Assembly: GCA_977006965.1 (NCBI GenBank) | Contig: OZ345360.1 | Span: 1 to 64,000 of the forward strand | Source: Phymatolithon calcareum | Lineage: Eukaryota > Rhodophyta > Florideophyceae > Hapalidiales | Reading direction: 5' to 3' | DNA length: 64,000 nt | In this document: positions 42,022-55,961 of the stretch, one piece after another | Numbering within the stretch: the first letter of the stretch is position 1 | Layout: the number at the start of each line of letters is the position of its first letter | The notes under the pieces: model-generated | Seen by the model: only the letters and a program-made list of their open reading frames with translations | Told to the model about the DNA's origin: nothing | Database searches by the model: none | Translations under genes and position numbers: made by a program

Positions 42022-42141
42022 ACGAAGGACACTGGGGATTCCCGAGTGATCCCTCACCTCAGTACTAATCCAGCCTGTCGAACCTTATCTTGCAAGTTCG
42101 GAATGGGTTTGCGAGCATGTTTCTGAAGTATGGTCCTTCGT
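42022..42141 (-). rRNA. 5S ribosomal RNA, copy 18
   Basis: Array copy 18. Confidence 0.95.
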
Positions 42142-43403
42142 GGTGATGATGGTGTGACGGACGGTATATATTGGACGATTGGGGATTGGAAGAGGTCCAC
42201 TTGCCTGATGGCAATTCCCCATTCCCTGCTCCAATTACGAAAAGGCGGAATTTGGATAGACGCAAATTCCGAAATCTGATGCGAGAATCGAACTCTCCTG
42301 ACAATTTTACGTCGGACAGCGGCGCGATCAGCAGCGCGAACTATGTCGAAGTCTCAATTGTGCTGCTCGGTACAGGTGTAATGCATGGCGCTAATCGTGT
42401 CATTTCTGTGTCTGAATGAGAGAATCATGATACGTTATGCTTATTGAATATTATGTGGAGAGTGTGAGGAAGGCGGTAAAGTTGCAGTATGTTGAAATGA
42501 AGGGCGAGAACGGGTGGAGCAGTTTCGGGTGAAATTGGAGAGGGATTCGGGAAAAATAAAAAGTTGCTGTGAGAGTGGGCGGAGTAGTTGGAGAGGGGTG
42601 GGCGAGGGCGTAGAAGGAGTATGAGGGTAAGTTTTTAAAAATGAGGAAAATTTTGCGGATAGAGGGTGGACTAAGGCTTCGCCTTAGTCTTCGTGAGGGG
42701 GGCTCCGCCCCCCTCACACTCCCCCCGGGAAAATGGACTGTAGGTGTGGTGTGGTGTTGTAGGGTTGTGCAAGCGGATAGAGCAGGTGGTGGAAGGTGGT
42801 GGACATGGTGTAAGTGGGAAGAAGGAATACGTGTGCAATGGGTTTCGAAGCGGGCCGTGAAGATGGAGATTGTATGAACAGTTTAGAGTGTATTTATATG
42901 TAGTGAAGTTTGGAGAATGTTGTGACGGGGTGAAATTGCCACGTGTGCATACGAGAGACTTGTCCAAGAATAGAAACTGGACGAATGACACGTGTGTGAC
43001 TGTCAAGACGTGATACGTGTAAAATGCCTACGTTGGATGTGATGGGCGACGGTTTACCACGTGTGGAGGACGATTTCGGGTTCGCGGACGACTTGACACG
43101 TGGCGGAAATCATTTAGAGTTGCCGGACGGGTTGATCTACGTATATACTTGTTGCGGGTGGCTCGACTGGCCTCCATTGTAGATTTTAATTGCATCTATA
43201 CAATCGGAATATGTCGTACTAAAGGTTTCGGGAATAGGAGGAGTTCTGACCAAAAAGGACAAGAACAATATACTCCACGATTCTGTACCATGTTTCACGG
43301 TCGGACGAAAAAGGTGTACTGTTGAAGGCGTGTGCAAGTGGATGGGCCAGTTGGCGCATCGGCGGCGTGTATTGCTCGAGTTTTGGTTGTGGAAAAATAA
43401 AAA

Positions 43404-43523
43404 ACGAAGGACACTGGGGATTCCCGAGTGATCCCTCACCTCAGTACTAATCCAGCCTGTCGAACCTTATCTTGCAAGTTCGGAATGGGTTTGCGAGCAT
43501 GTTTCTGAAGTATGGTCCTTCGT
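43404..43523 (-). rRNA. 5S ribosomal RNA, copy 19
   Basis: Array copy 19. Confidence 0.95.
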
Positions 43524-44785
43524 GGTGATGATGGTGTGACGGACGGTATATATTGGACGATTGGGGATTGGAAGAGGTCCACTTGCCTGATGGCAATTCC
43601 CCATTCCCTGCTCCAATTACGAAAAGGCGGAATTTGGATAGACGCAAATTCCGAAATCTGATGCGAGAATCGAACTCTCCTGACAATTTTACGTCGGACA
43701 GCGGCGCGATCAGCAGCGCGAACTATGTCGAAGTCTCAATTGTGCTGCTCGGTACAGGTGTAATGCATGGCGCTAATCGTGTCATTTCTGTGTCTGAATG
43801 AGAGAATCATGATACGTTATGCTTATTGAATATTATGTGGAGAGTGTGAGGAAGGCGGTAAAGTTGCAGTATGTTGAAATGAAGGGCGAGAACGGGTGGA
43901 GCAGTTTCGGGTGAAATTGGAGAGGGATTCGGGAAAAATAAAAAGTTGCTGTGAGAGTGGGCGGAGTAGTTGGAGAGGGGTGGGCGAGGGCGTAGAAGGA
44001 GTATGAGGGTAAGTTTTTAAAAATGAGGAAAATTTTGCGGATAGAGGGTGGACTAAGGCTTCGCCTTAGTCTTCGTGAGGGGGGCTCCGCCCCCCTCACA
44101 CTCCCCCCGGGAAAATGGACTGTAGGTGTGGTGTGGTGTTGTAGGGTTGTGCAAGCGGATAGAGCAGGTGGTGGAAGGTGGTGGACATGGTGTAAGTGGG
44201 AAGAAGGAATACGTGTGCAATGGGTTTCGAAGCGGGCCGTGAAGATGGAGATTGTATGAACAGTTTAGAGTGTATTTATATGTAGTGAAGTTTGGAGAAT
44301 GTTGTGACGGGGTGAAATTGCCACGTGTGCATACGAGAGACTTGTCCAAGAATAGAAACTGGACGAATGACACGTGTGTGACTGTCAAGACGTGATACGT
44401 GTAAAATGCCTACGTTGGATGTGATGGGCGACGGTTTACCACGTGTGGAGGACGATTTCGGGTTCGCGGACGACTTGACACGTGGCGGAAATCATTTAGA
44501 GTTGCCGGACGGGTTGATCTACGTATATACTTGTTGCGGGTGGCTCGACTGGCCTCCATTGTAGATTTTAATTGCATCTATACAATCGGAATATGTCGTA
44601 CTAAAGGTTTCGGGAATAGGAGGAGTTCTGACCAAAAAGGACAAGAACAATATACTCCACGATTCTGTACCATGTTTCACGGTCGGACGAAAAAGGTGTA
44701 CTGTTGAAGGCGTGTGCAAGTGGATGGGCCAGTTGGCGCATCGGCGGCGTGTATTGCTCGAGTTTTGGTTGTGGAAAAATAAAAA

Positions 44786-44905
44786 ACGAAGGACACTGGG
44801 GATTCCCGAGTGATCCCTCACCTCAGTACTAATCCAGCCTGTCGAACCTTATCTTGCAAGTTCGGAATGGGTTTGCGAGCATGTTTCTGAAGTATGGTCC
44901 TTCGT
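44786..44905 (-). rRNA. 5S ribosomal RNA, copy 20
   Basis: Array copy 20. Confidence 0.95.
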
Positions 44906-46167
44906 GGTGATGATGGTGTGACGGACGGTATATATTGGACGATTGGGGATTGGAAGAGGTCCACTTGCCTGATGGCAATTCCCCATTCCCTGCTCCAATT
45001 ACGAAAAGGCGGAATTTGGATAGACGCAAATTCCGAAATCTGATGCGAGAATCGAACTCTCCTGACAATTTTACGTCGGACAGCGGCGCGATCAGCAGCG
45101 CGAACTATGTCGAAGTCTCAATTGTGCTGCTCGGTACAGGTGTAATGCATGGCGCTAATCGTGTCATTTCTGTGTCTGAATGAGAGAATCATGATACGTT
45201 ATGCTTATTGAATATTATGTGGAGAGTGTGAGGAAGGCGGTAAAGTTGCAGTATGTTGAAATGAAGGGCGAGAACGGGTGGAGCAGTTTCGGGTGAAATT
45301 GGAGAGGGATTCGGGAAAAATAAAAAGTTGCTGTGAGAGTGGGCGGAGTAGTTGGAGAGGGGTGGGCGAGGGCGTAGAAGGAGTATGAGGGTAAGTTTTT
45401 AAAAATGAGGAAAATTTTGCGGATAGAGGGTGGACTAAGGCTTCGCCTTAGTCTTCGTGAGGGGGGCTCCGCCCCCCTCACACTCCCCCCGGGAAAATGG
45501 ACTGTAGGTGTGGTGTGGTGTTGTAGGGTTGTGCAAGCGGATAGAGCAGGTGGTGGAAGGTGGTGGACATGGTGTAAGTGGGAAGAAGGAATACGTGTGC
45601 AATGGGTTTCGAAGCGGGCCGTGAAGATGGAGATTGTATGAACAGTTTAGAGTGTATTTATATGTAGTGAAGTTTGGAGAATGTTGTGACGGGGTGAAAT
45701 TGCCACGTGTGCATACGAGAGACTTGTCCAAGAATAGAAACTGGACGAATGACACGTGTGTGACTGTCAAGACGTGATACGTGTAAAATGCCTACGTTGG
45801 ATGTGATGGGCGACGGTTTACCACGTGTGGAGGACGATTTCGGGTTCGCGGACGACTTGACACGTGGCGGAAATCATTTAGAGTTGCCGGACGGGTTGAT
45901 CTACGTATATACTTGTTGCGGGTGGCTCGACTGGCCTCCATTGTAGATTTTAATTGCATCTATACAATCGGAATATGTCGTACTAAAGGTTTCGGGAATA
46001 GGAGGAGTTCTGACCAAAAAGGACAAGAACAATATACTCCACGATTCTGTACCATGTTTCACGGTCGGACGAAAAAGGTGTACTGTTGAAGGCGTGTGCA
46101 AGTGGATGGGCCAGTTGGCGCATCGGCGGCGTGTATTGCTCGAGTTTTGGTTGTGGAAAAATAAAAA

Positions 46168-46287
46168 ACGAAGGACACTGGGGATTCCCGAGTGATCCCT
46201 CACCTCAGTACTAATCCAGCCTGTCGAACCTTATCTTGCAAGTTCGGAATGGGTTTGCGAGCATGTTTCTGAAGTATGGTCCTTCGT
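46168..46287 (-). rRNA. 5S ribosomal RNA, copy 21
   Basis: Array copy 21. Confidence 0.95.
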
Positions 46288-47549
46288 GGTGATGATGGTG
46301 TGACGGACGGTATATATTGGACGATTGGGGATTGGAAGAGGTCCACTTGCCTGATGGCAATTCCCCATTCCCTGCTCCAATTACGAAAAGGCGGAATTTG
46401 GATAGACGCAAATTCCGAAATCTGATGCGAGAATCGAACTCTCCTGACAATTTTACGTCGGACAGCGGCGCGATCAGCAGCGCGAACTATGTCGAAGTCT
46501 CAATTGTGCTGCTCGGTACAGGTGTAATGCATGGCGCTAATCGTGTCATTTCTGTGTCTGAATGAGAGAATCATGATACGTTATGCTTATTGAATATTAT
46601 GTGGAGAGTGTGAGGAAGGCGGTAAAGTTGCAGTATGTTGAAATGAAGGGCGAGAACGGGTGGAGCAGTTTCGGGTGAAATTGGAGAGGGATTCGGGAAA
46701 AATAAAAAGTTGCTGTGAGAGTGGGCGGAGTAGTTGGAGAGGGGTGGGCGAGGGCGTAGAAGGAGTATGAGGGTAAGTTTTTAAAAATGAGGAAAATTTT
46801 GCGGATAGAGGGTGGACTAAGGCTTCGCCTTAGTCTTCGTGAGGGGGGCTCCGCCCCCCTCACACTCCCCCCGGGAAAATGGACTGTAGGTGTGGTGTGG
46901 TGTTGTAGGGTTGTGCAAGCGGATAGAGCAGGTGGTGGAAGGTGGTGGACATGGTGTAAGTGGGAAGAAGGAATACGTGTGCAATGGGTTTCGAAGCGGG
47001 CCGTGAAGATGGAGATTGTATGAACAGTTTAGAGTGTATTTATATGTAGTGAAGTTTGGAGAATGTTGTGACGGGGTGAAATTGCCACGTGTGCATACGA
47101 GAGACTTGTCCAAGAATAGAAACTGGACGAATGACACGTGTGTGACTGTCAAGACGTGATACGTGTAAAATGCCTACGTTGGATGTGATGGGCGACGGTT
47201 TACCACGTGTGGAGGACGATTTCGGGTTCGCGGACGACTTGACACGTGGCGGAAATCATTTAGAGTTGCCGGACGGGTTGATCTACGTATATACTTGTTG
47301 CGGGTGGCTCGACTGGCCTCCATTGTAGATTTTAATTGCATCTATACAATCGGAATATGTCGTACTAAAGGTTTCGGGAATAGGAGGAGTTCTGACCAAA
47401 AAGGACAAGAACAATATACTCCACGATTCTGTACCATGTTTCACGGTCGGACGAAAAAGGTGTACTGTTGAAGGCGTGTGCAAGTGGATGGGCCAGTTGG
47501 CGCATCGGCGGCGTGTATTGCTCGAGTTTTGGTTGTGGAAAAATAAAAA

Positions 47550-47669
47550 ACGAAGGACACTGGGGATTCCCGAGTGATCCCTCACCTCAGTACTAATCCA
47601 GCCTGTCGAACCTTATCTTGCAAGTTCGGAATGGGTTTGCGAGCATGTTTCTGAAGTATGGTCCTTCGT
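47550..47669 (-). rRNA. 5S ribosomal RNA, copy 22
   Basis: Array copy 22. Confidence 0.95.
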
Positions 47670-48931
47670 GGTGATGATGGTGTGACGGACGGTATATATT
47701 GGACGATTGGGGATTGGAAGAGGTCCACTTGCCTGATGGCAATTCCCCATTCCCTGCTCCAATTACGAAAAGGCGGAATTTGGATAGACGCAAATTCCGA
47801 AATCTGATGCGAGAATCGAACTCTCCTGACAATTTTACGTCGGACAGCGGCGCGATCAGCAGCGCGAACTATGTCGAAGTCTCAATTGTGCTGCTCGGTA
47901 CAGGTGTAATGCATGGCGCTAATCGTGTCATTTCTGTGTCTGAATGAGAGAATCATGATACGTTATGCTTATTGAATATTATGTGGAGAGTGTGAGGAAG
48001 GCGGTAAAGTTGCAGTATGTTGAAATGAAGGGCGAGAACGGGTGGAGCAGTTTCGGGTGAAATTGGAGAGGGATTCGGGAAAAATAAAAAGTTGCTGTGA
48101 GAGTGGGCGGAGTAGTTGGAGAGGGGTGGGCGAGGGCGTAGAAGGAGTATGAGGGTAAGTTTTTAAAAATGAGGAAAATTTTGCGGATAGAGGGTGGACT
48201 AAGGCTTCGCCTTAGTCTTCGTGAGGGGGGCTCCGCCCCCCTCACACTCCCCCCGGGAAAATGGACTGTAGGTGTGGTGTGGTGTTGTAGGGTTGTGCAA
48301 GCGGATAGAGCAGGTGGTGGAAGGTGGTGGACATGGTGTAAGTGGGAAGAAGGAATACGTGTGCAATGGGTTTCGAAGCGGGCCGTGAAGATGGAGATTG
48401 TATGAACAGTTTAGAGTGTATTTATATGTAGTGAAGTTTGGAGAATGTTGTGACGGGGTGAAATTGCCACGTGTGCATACGAGAGACTTGTCCAAGAATA
48501 GAAACTGGACGAATGACACGTGTGTGACTGTCAAGACGTGATACGTGTAAAATGCCTACGTTGGATGTGATGGGCGACGGTTTACCACGTGTGGAGGACG
48601 ATTTCGGGTTCGCGGACGACTTGACACGTGGCGGAAATCATTTAGAGTTGCCGGACGGGTTGATCTACGTATATACTTGTTGCGGGTGGCTCGACTGGCC
48701 TCCATTGTAGATTTTAATTGCATCTATACAATCGGAATATGTCGTACTAAAGGTTTCGGGAATAGGAGGAGTTCTGACCAAAAAGGACAAGAACAATATA
48801 CTCCACGATTCTGTACCATGTTTCACGGTCGGACGAAAAAGGTGTACTGTTGAAGGCGTGTGCAAGTGGATGGGCCAGTTGGCGCATCGGCGGCGTGTAT
48901 TGCTCGAGTTTTGGTTGTGGAAAAATAAAAA

Positions 48932-49051
48932 ACGAAGGACACTGGGGATTCCCGAGTGATCCCTCACCTCAGTACTAATCCAGCCTGTCGAACCTTATCT
49001 TGCAAGTTCGGAATGGGTTTGCGAGCATGTTTCTGAAGTATGGTCCTTCGT
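48932..49051 (-). rRNA. 5S ribosomal RNA, copy 23
   Basis: Array copy 23. Confidence 0.95.
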
Positions 49052-50313
49052 GGTGATGATGGTGTGACGGACGGTATATATTGGACGATTGGGGATTGGA
49101 AGAGGTCCACTTGCCTGATGGCAATTCCCCATTCCCTGCTCCAATTACGAAAAGGCGGAATTTGGATAGACGCAAATTCCGAAATCTGATGCGAGAATCG
49201 AACTCTCCTGACAATTTTACGTCGGACAGCGGCGCGATCAGCAGCGCGAACTATGTCGAAGTCTCAATTGTGCTGCTCGGTACAGGTGTAATGCATGGCG
49301 CTAATCGTGTCATTTCTGTGTCTGAATGAGAGAATCATGATACGTTATGCTTATTGAATATTATGTGGAGAGTGTGAGGAAGGCGGTAAAGTTGCAGTAT
49401 GTTGAAATGAAGGGCGAGAACGGGTGGAGCAGTTTCGGGTGAAATTGGAGAGGGATTCGGGAAAAATAAAAAGTTGCTGTGAGAGTGGGCGGAGTAGTTG
49501 GAGAGGGGTGGGCGAGGGCGTAGAAGGAGTATGAGGGTAAGTTTTTAAAAATGAGGAAAATTTTGCGGATAGAGGGTGGACTAAGGCTTCGCCTTAGTCT
49601 TCGTGAGGGGGGCTCCGCCCCCCTCACACTCCCCCCGGGAAAATGGACTGTAGGTGTGGTGTGGTGTTGTAGGGTTGTGCAAGCGGATAGAGCAGGTGGT
49701 GGAAGGTGGTGGACATGGTGTAAGTGGGAAGAAGGAATACGTGTGCAATGGGTTTCGAAGCGGGCCGTGAAGATGGAGATTGTATGAACAGTTTAGAGTG
49801 TATTTATATGTAGTGAAGTTTGGAGAATGTTGTGACGGGGTGAAATTGCCACGTGTGCATACGAGAGACTTGTCCAAGAATAGAAACTGGACGAATGACA
49901 CGTGTGTGACTGTCAAGACGTGATACGTGTAAAATGCCTACGTTGGATGTGATGGGCGACGGTTTACCACGTGTGGAGGACGATTTCGGGTTCGCGGACG
50001 ACTTGACACGTGGCGGAAATCATTTAGAGTTGCCGGACGGGTTGATCTACGTATATACTTGTTGCGGGTGGCTCGACTGGCCTCCATTGTAGATTTTAAT
50101 TGCATCTATACAATCGGAATATGTCGTACTAAAGGTTTCGGGAATAGGAGGAGTTCTGACCAAAAAGGACAAGAACAATATACTCCACGATTCTGTACCA
50201 TGTTTCACGGTCGGACGAAAAAGGTGTACTGTTGAAGGCGTGTGCAAGTGGATGGGCCAGTTGGCGCATCGGCGGCGTGTATTGCTCGAGTTTTGGTTGT
50301 GGAAAAATAAAAA

Positions 50314-50433
50314 ACGAAGGACACTGGGGATTCCCGAGTGATCCCTCACCTCAGTACTAATCCAGCCTGTCGAACCTTATCTTGCAAGTTCGGAATGGGT
50401 TTGCGAGCATGTTTCTGAAGTATGGTCCTTCGT
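50314..50433 (-). rRNA. 5S ribosomal RNA, copy 24
   Basis: Array copy 24. Confidence 0.95.
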
Positions 50434-51695
50434 GGTGATGATGGTGTGACGGACGGTATATATTGGACGATTGGGGATTGGAAGAGGTCCACTTGCCTGA
50501 TGGCAATTCCCCATTCCCTGCTCCAATTACGAAAAGGCGGAATTTGGATAGACGCAAATTCCGAAATCTGATGCGAGAATCGAACTCTCCTGACAATTTT
50601 ACGTCGGACAGCGGCGCGATCAGCAGCGCGAACTATGTCGAAGTCTCAATTGTGCTGCTCGGTACAGGTGTAATGCATGGCGCTAATCGTGTCATTTCTG
50701 TGTCTGAATGAGAGAATCATGATACGTTATGCTTATTGAATATTATGTGGAGAGTGTGAGGAAGGCGGTAAAGTTGCAGTATGTTGAAATGAAGGGCGAG
50801 AACGGGTGGAGCAGTTTCGGGTGAAATTGGAGAGGGATTCGGGAAAAATAAAAAGTTGCTGTGAGAGTGGGCGGAGTAGTTGGAGAGGGGTGGGCGAGGG
50901 CGTAGAAGGAGTATGAGGGTAAGTTTTTAAAAATGAGGAAAATTTTGCGGATAGAGGGTGGACTAAGGCTTCGCCTTAGTCTTCGTGAGGGGGGCTCCGC
51001 CCCCCTCACACTCCCCCCGGGAAAATGGACTGTAGGTGTGGTGTGGTGTTGTAGGGTTGTGCAAGCGGATAGAGCAGGTGGTGGAAGGTGGTGGACATGG
51101 TGTAAGTGGGAAGAAGGAATACGTGTGCAATGGGTTTCGAAGCGGGCCGTGAAGATGGAGATTGTATGAACAGTTTAGAGTGTATTTATATGTAGTGAAG
51201 TTTGGAGAATGTTGTGACGGGGTGAAATTGCCACGTGTGCATACGAGAGACTTGTCCAAGAATAGAAACTGGACGAATGACACGTGTGTGACTGTCAAGA
51301 CGTGATACGTGTAAAATGCCTACGTTGGATGTGATGGGCGACGGTTTACCACGTGTGGAGGACGATTTCGGGTTCGCGGACGACTTGACACGTGGCGGAA
51401 ATCATTTAGAGTTGCCGGACGGGTTGATCTACGTATATACTTGTTGCGGGTGGCTCGACTGGCCTCCATTGTAGATTTTAATTGCATCTATACAATCGGA
51501 ATATGTCGTACTAAAGGTTTCGGGAATAGGAGGAGTTCTGACCAAAAAGGACAAGAACAATATACTCCACGATTCTGTACCATGTTTCACGGTCGGACGA
51601 AAAAGGTGTACTGTTGAAGGCGTGTGCAAGTGGATGGGCCAGTTGGCGCATCGGCGGCGTGTATTGCTCGAGTTTTGGTTGTGGAAAAATAAAAA

Positions 51696-51815
51696 ACGAA
51701 GGACACTGGGGATTCCCGAGTGATCCCTCACCTCAGTACTAATCCAGCCTGTCGAACCTTATCTTGCAAGTTCGGAATGGGTTTGCGAGCATGTTTCTGA
51801 AGTATGGTCCTTCGT
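51696..51815 (-). rRNA. 5S ribosomal RNA, copy 25
   Basis: Array copy 25. Confidence 0.95.
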
Positions 51816-53077
51816 GGTGATGATGGTGTGACGGACGGTATATATTGGACGATTGGGGATTGGAAGAGGTCCACTTGCCTGATGGCAATTCCCCATTCCC
51901 TGCTCCAATTACGAAAAGGCGGAATTTGGATAGACGCAAATTCCGAAATCTGATGCGAGAATCGAACTCTCCTGACAATTTTACGTCGGACAGCGGCGCG
52001 ATCAGCAGCGCGAACTATGTCGAAGTCTCAATTGTGCTGCTCGGTACAGGTGTAATGCATGGCGCTAATCGTGTCATTTCTGTGTCTGAATGAGAGAATC
52101 ATGATACGTTATGCTTATTGAATATTATGTGGAGAGTGTGAGGAAGGCGGTAAAGTTGCAGTATGTTGAAATGAAGGGCGAGAACGGGTGGAGCAGTTTC
52201 GGGTGAAATTGGAGAGGGATTCGGGAAAAATAAAAAGTTGCTGTGAGAGTGGGCGGAGTAGTTGGAGAGGGGTGGGCGAGGGCGTAGAAGGAGTATGAGG
52301 GTAAGTTTTTAAAAATGAGGAAAATTTTGCGGATAGAGGGTGGACTAAGGCTTCGCCTTAGTCTTCGTGAGGGGGGCTCCGCCCCCCTCACACTCCCCCC
52401 GGGAAAATGGACTGTAGGTGTGGTGTGGTGTTGTAGGGTTGTGCAAGCGGATAGAGCAGGTGGTGGAAGGTGGTGGACATGGTGTAAGTGGGAAGAAGGA
52501 ATACGTGTGCAATGGGTTTCGAAGCGGGCCGTGAAGATGGAGATTGTATGAACAGTTTAGAGTGTATTTATATGTAGTGAAGTTTGGAGAATGTTGTGAC
52601 GGGGTGAAATTGCCACGTGTGCATACGAGAGACTTGTCCAAGAATAGAAACTGGACGAATGACACGTGTGTGACTGTCAAGACGTGATACGTGTAAAATG
52701 CCTACGTTGGATGTGATGGGCGACGGTTTACCACGTGTGGAGGACGATTTCGGGTTCGCGGACGACTTGACACGTGGCGGAAATCATTTAGAGTTGCCGG
52801 ACGGGTTGATCTACGTATATACTTGTTGCGGGTGGCTCGACTGGCCTCCATTGTAGATTTTAATTGCATCTATACAATCGGAATATGTCGTACTAAAGGT
52901 TTCGGGAATAGGAGGAGTTCTGACCAAAAAGGACAAGAACAATATACTCCACGATTCTGTACCATGTTTCACGGTCGGACGAAAAAGGTGTACTGTTGAA
53001 GGCGTGTGCAAGTGGATGGGCCAGTTGGCGCATCGGCGGCGTGTATTGCTCGAGTTTTGGTTGTGGAAAAATAAAAA

Positions 53078-53197
53078 ACGAAGGACACTGGGGATTCCCG
53101 AGTGATCCCTCACCTCAGTACTAATCCAGCCTGTCGAACCTTATCTTGCAAGTTCGGAATGGGTTTGCGAGCATGTTTCTGAAGTATGGTCCTTCGT
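53078..53197 (-). rRNA. 5S ribosomal RNA, copy 26
   Basis: Array copy 26. Confidence 0.95.
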
Positions 53198-54459
53198 GGT
53201 GATGATGGTGTGACGGACGGTATATATTGGACGATTGGGGATTGGAAGAGGTCCACTTGCCTGATGGCAATTCCCCATTCCCTGCTCCAATTACGAAAAG
53301 GCGGAATTTGGATAGACGCAAATTCCGAAATCTGATGCGAGAATCGAACTCTCCTGACAATTTTACGTCGGACAGCGGCGCGATCAGCAGCGCGAACTAT
53401 GTCGAAGTCTCAATTGTGCTGCTCGGTACAGGTGTAATGCATGGCGCTAATCGTGTCATTTCTGTGTCTGAATGAGAGAATCATGATACGTTATGCTTAT
53501 TGAATATTATGTGGAGAGTGTGAGGAAGGCGGTAAAGTTGCAGTATGTTGAAATGAAGGGCGAGAACGGGTGGAGCAGTTTCGGGTGAAATTGGAGAGGG
53601 ATTCGGGAAAAATAAAAAGTTGCTGTGAGAGTGGGCGGAGTAGTTGGAGAGGGGTGGGCGAGGGCGTAGAAGGAGTATGAGGGTAAGTTTTTAAAAATGA
53701 GGAAAATTTTGCGGATAGAGGGTGGACTAAGGCTTCGCCTTAGTCTTCGTGAGGGGGGCTCCGCCCCCCTCACACTCCCCCCGGGAAAATGGACTGTAGG
53801 TGTGGTGTGGTGTTGTAGGGTTGTGCAAGCGGATAGAGCAGGTGGTGGAAGGTGGTGGACATGGTGTAAGTGGGAAGAAGGAATACGTGTGCAATGGGTT
53901 TCGAAGCGGGCCGTGAAGATGGAGATTGTATGAACAGTTTAGAGTGTATTTATATGTAGTGAAGTTTGGAGAATGTTGTGACGGGGTGAAATTGCCACGT
54001 GTGCATACGAGAGACTTGTCCAAGAATAGAAACTGGACGAATGACACGTGTGTGACTGTCAAGACGTGATACGTGTAAAATGCCTACGTTGGATGTGATG
54101 GGCGACGGTTTACCACGTGTGGAGGACGATTTCGGGTTCGCGGACGACTTGACACGTGGCGGAAATCATTTAGAGTTGCCGGACGGGTTGATCTACGTAT
54201 ATACTTGTTGCGGGTGGCTCGACTGGCCTCCATTGTAGATTTTAATTGCATCTATACAATCGGAATATGTCGTACTAAAGGTTTCGGGAATAGGAGGAGT
54301 TCTGACCAAAAAGGACAAGAACAATATACTCCACGATTCTGTACCATGTTTCACGGTCGGACGAAAAAGGTGTACTGTTGAAGGCGTGTGCAAGTGGATG
54401 GGCCAGTTGGCGCATCGGCGGCGTGTATTGCTCGAGTTTTGGTTGTGGAAAAATAAAAA

Positions 54460-54579
54460 ACGAAGGACACTGGGGATTCCCGAGTGATCCCTCACCTCAG
54501 TACTAATCCAGCCTGTCGAACCTTATCTTGCAAGTTCGGAATGGGTTTGCGAGCATGTTTCTGAAGTATGGTCCTTCGT
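54460..54579 (-). rRNA. 5S ribosomal RNA, copy 27
   Basis: Array copy 27. Confidence 0.95.
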
Positions 54580-55841
54580 GGTGATGATGGTGTGACGGAC
54601 GGTATATATTGGACGATTGGGGATTGGAAGAGGTCCACTTGCCTGATGGCAATTCCCCATTCCCTGCTCCAATTACGAAAAGGCGGAATTTGGATAGACG
54701 CAAATTCCGAAATCTGATGCGAGAATCGAACTCTCCTGACAATTTTACGTCGGACAGCGGCGCGATCAGCAGCGCGAACTATGTCGAAGTCTCAATTGTG
54801 CTGCTCGGTACAGGTGTAATGCATGGCGCTAATCGTGTCATTTCTGTGTCTGAATGAGAGAATCATGATACGTTATGCTTATTGAATATTATGTGGAGAG
54901 TGTGAGGAAGGCGGTAAAGTTGCAGTATGTTGAAATGAAGGGCGAGAACGGGTGGAGCAGTTTCGGGTGAAATTGGAGAGGGATTCGGGAAAAATAAAAA
55001 GTTGCTGTGAGAGTGGGCGGAGTAGTTGGAGAGGGGTGGGCGAGGGCGTAGAAGGAGTATGAGGGTAAGTTTTTAAAAATGAGGAAAATTTTGCGGATAG
55101 AGGGTGGACTAAGGCTTCGCCTTAGTCTTCGTGAGGGGGGCTCCGCCCCCCTCACACTCCCCCCGGGAAAATGGACTGTAGGTGTGGTGTGGTGTTGTAG
55201 GGTTGTGCAAGCGGATAGAGCAGGTGGTGGAAGGTGGTGGACATGGTGTAAGTGGGAAGAAGGAATACGTGTGCAATGGGTTTCGAAGCGGGCCGTGAAG
55301 ATGGAGATTGTATGAACAGTTTAGAGTGTATTTATATGTAGTGAAGTTTGGAGAATGTTGTGACGGGGTGAAATTGCCACGTGTGCATACGAGAGACTTG
55401 TCCAAGAATAGAAACTGGACGAATGACACGTGTGTGACTGTCAAGACGTGATACGTGTAAAATGCCTACGTTGGATGTGATGGGCGACGGTTTACCACGT
55501 GTGGAGGACGATTTCGGGTTCGCGGACGACTTGACACGTGGCGGAAATCATTTAGAGTTGCCGGACGGGTTGATCTACGTATATACTTGTTGCGGGTGGC
55601 TCGACTGGCCTCCATTGTAGATTTTAATTGCATCTATACAATCGGAATATGTCGTACTAAAGGTTTCGGGAATAGGAGGAGTTCTGACCAAAAAGGACAA
55701 GAACAATATACTCCACGATTCTGTACCATGTTTCACGGTCGGACGAAAAAGGTGTACTGTTGAAGGCGTGTGCAAGTGGATGGGCCAGTTGGCGCATCGG
55801 CGGCGTGTATTGCTCGAGTTTTGGTTGTGGAAAAATAAAAA

Positions 55842-55961
55842 ACGAAGGACACTGGGGATTCCCGAGTGATCCCTCACCTCAGTACTAATCCAGCCTGTCG
55901 AACCTTATCTTGCAAGTTCGGAATGGGTTTGCGAGCATGTTTCTGAAGTATGGTCCTTCGT
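55842..55961 (-). rRNA. 5S ribosomal RNA, copy 28
   Basis: Array copy 28. Confidence 0.95.
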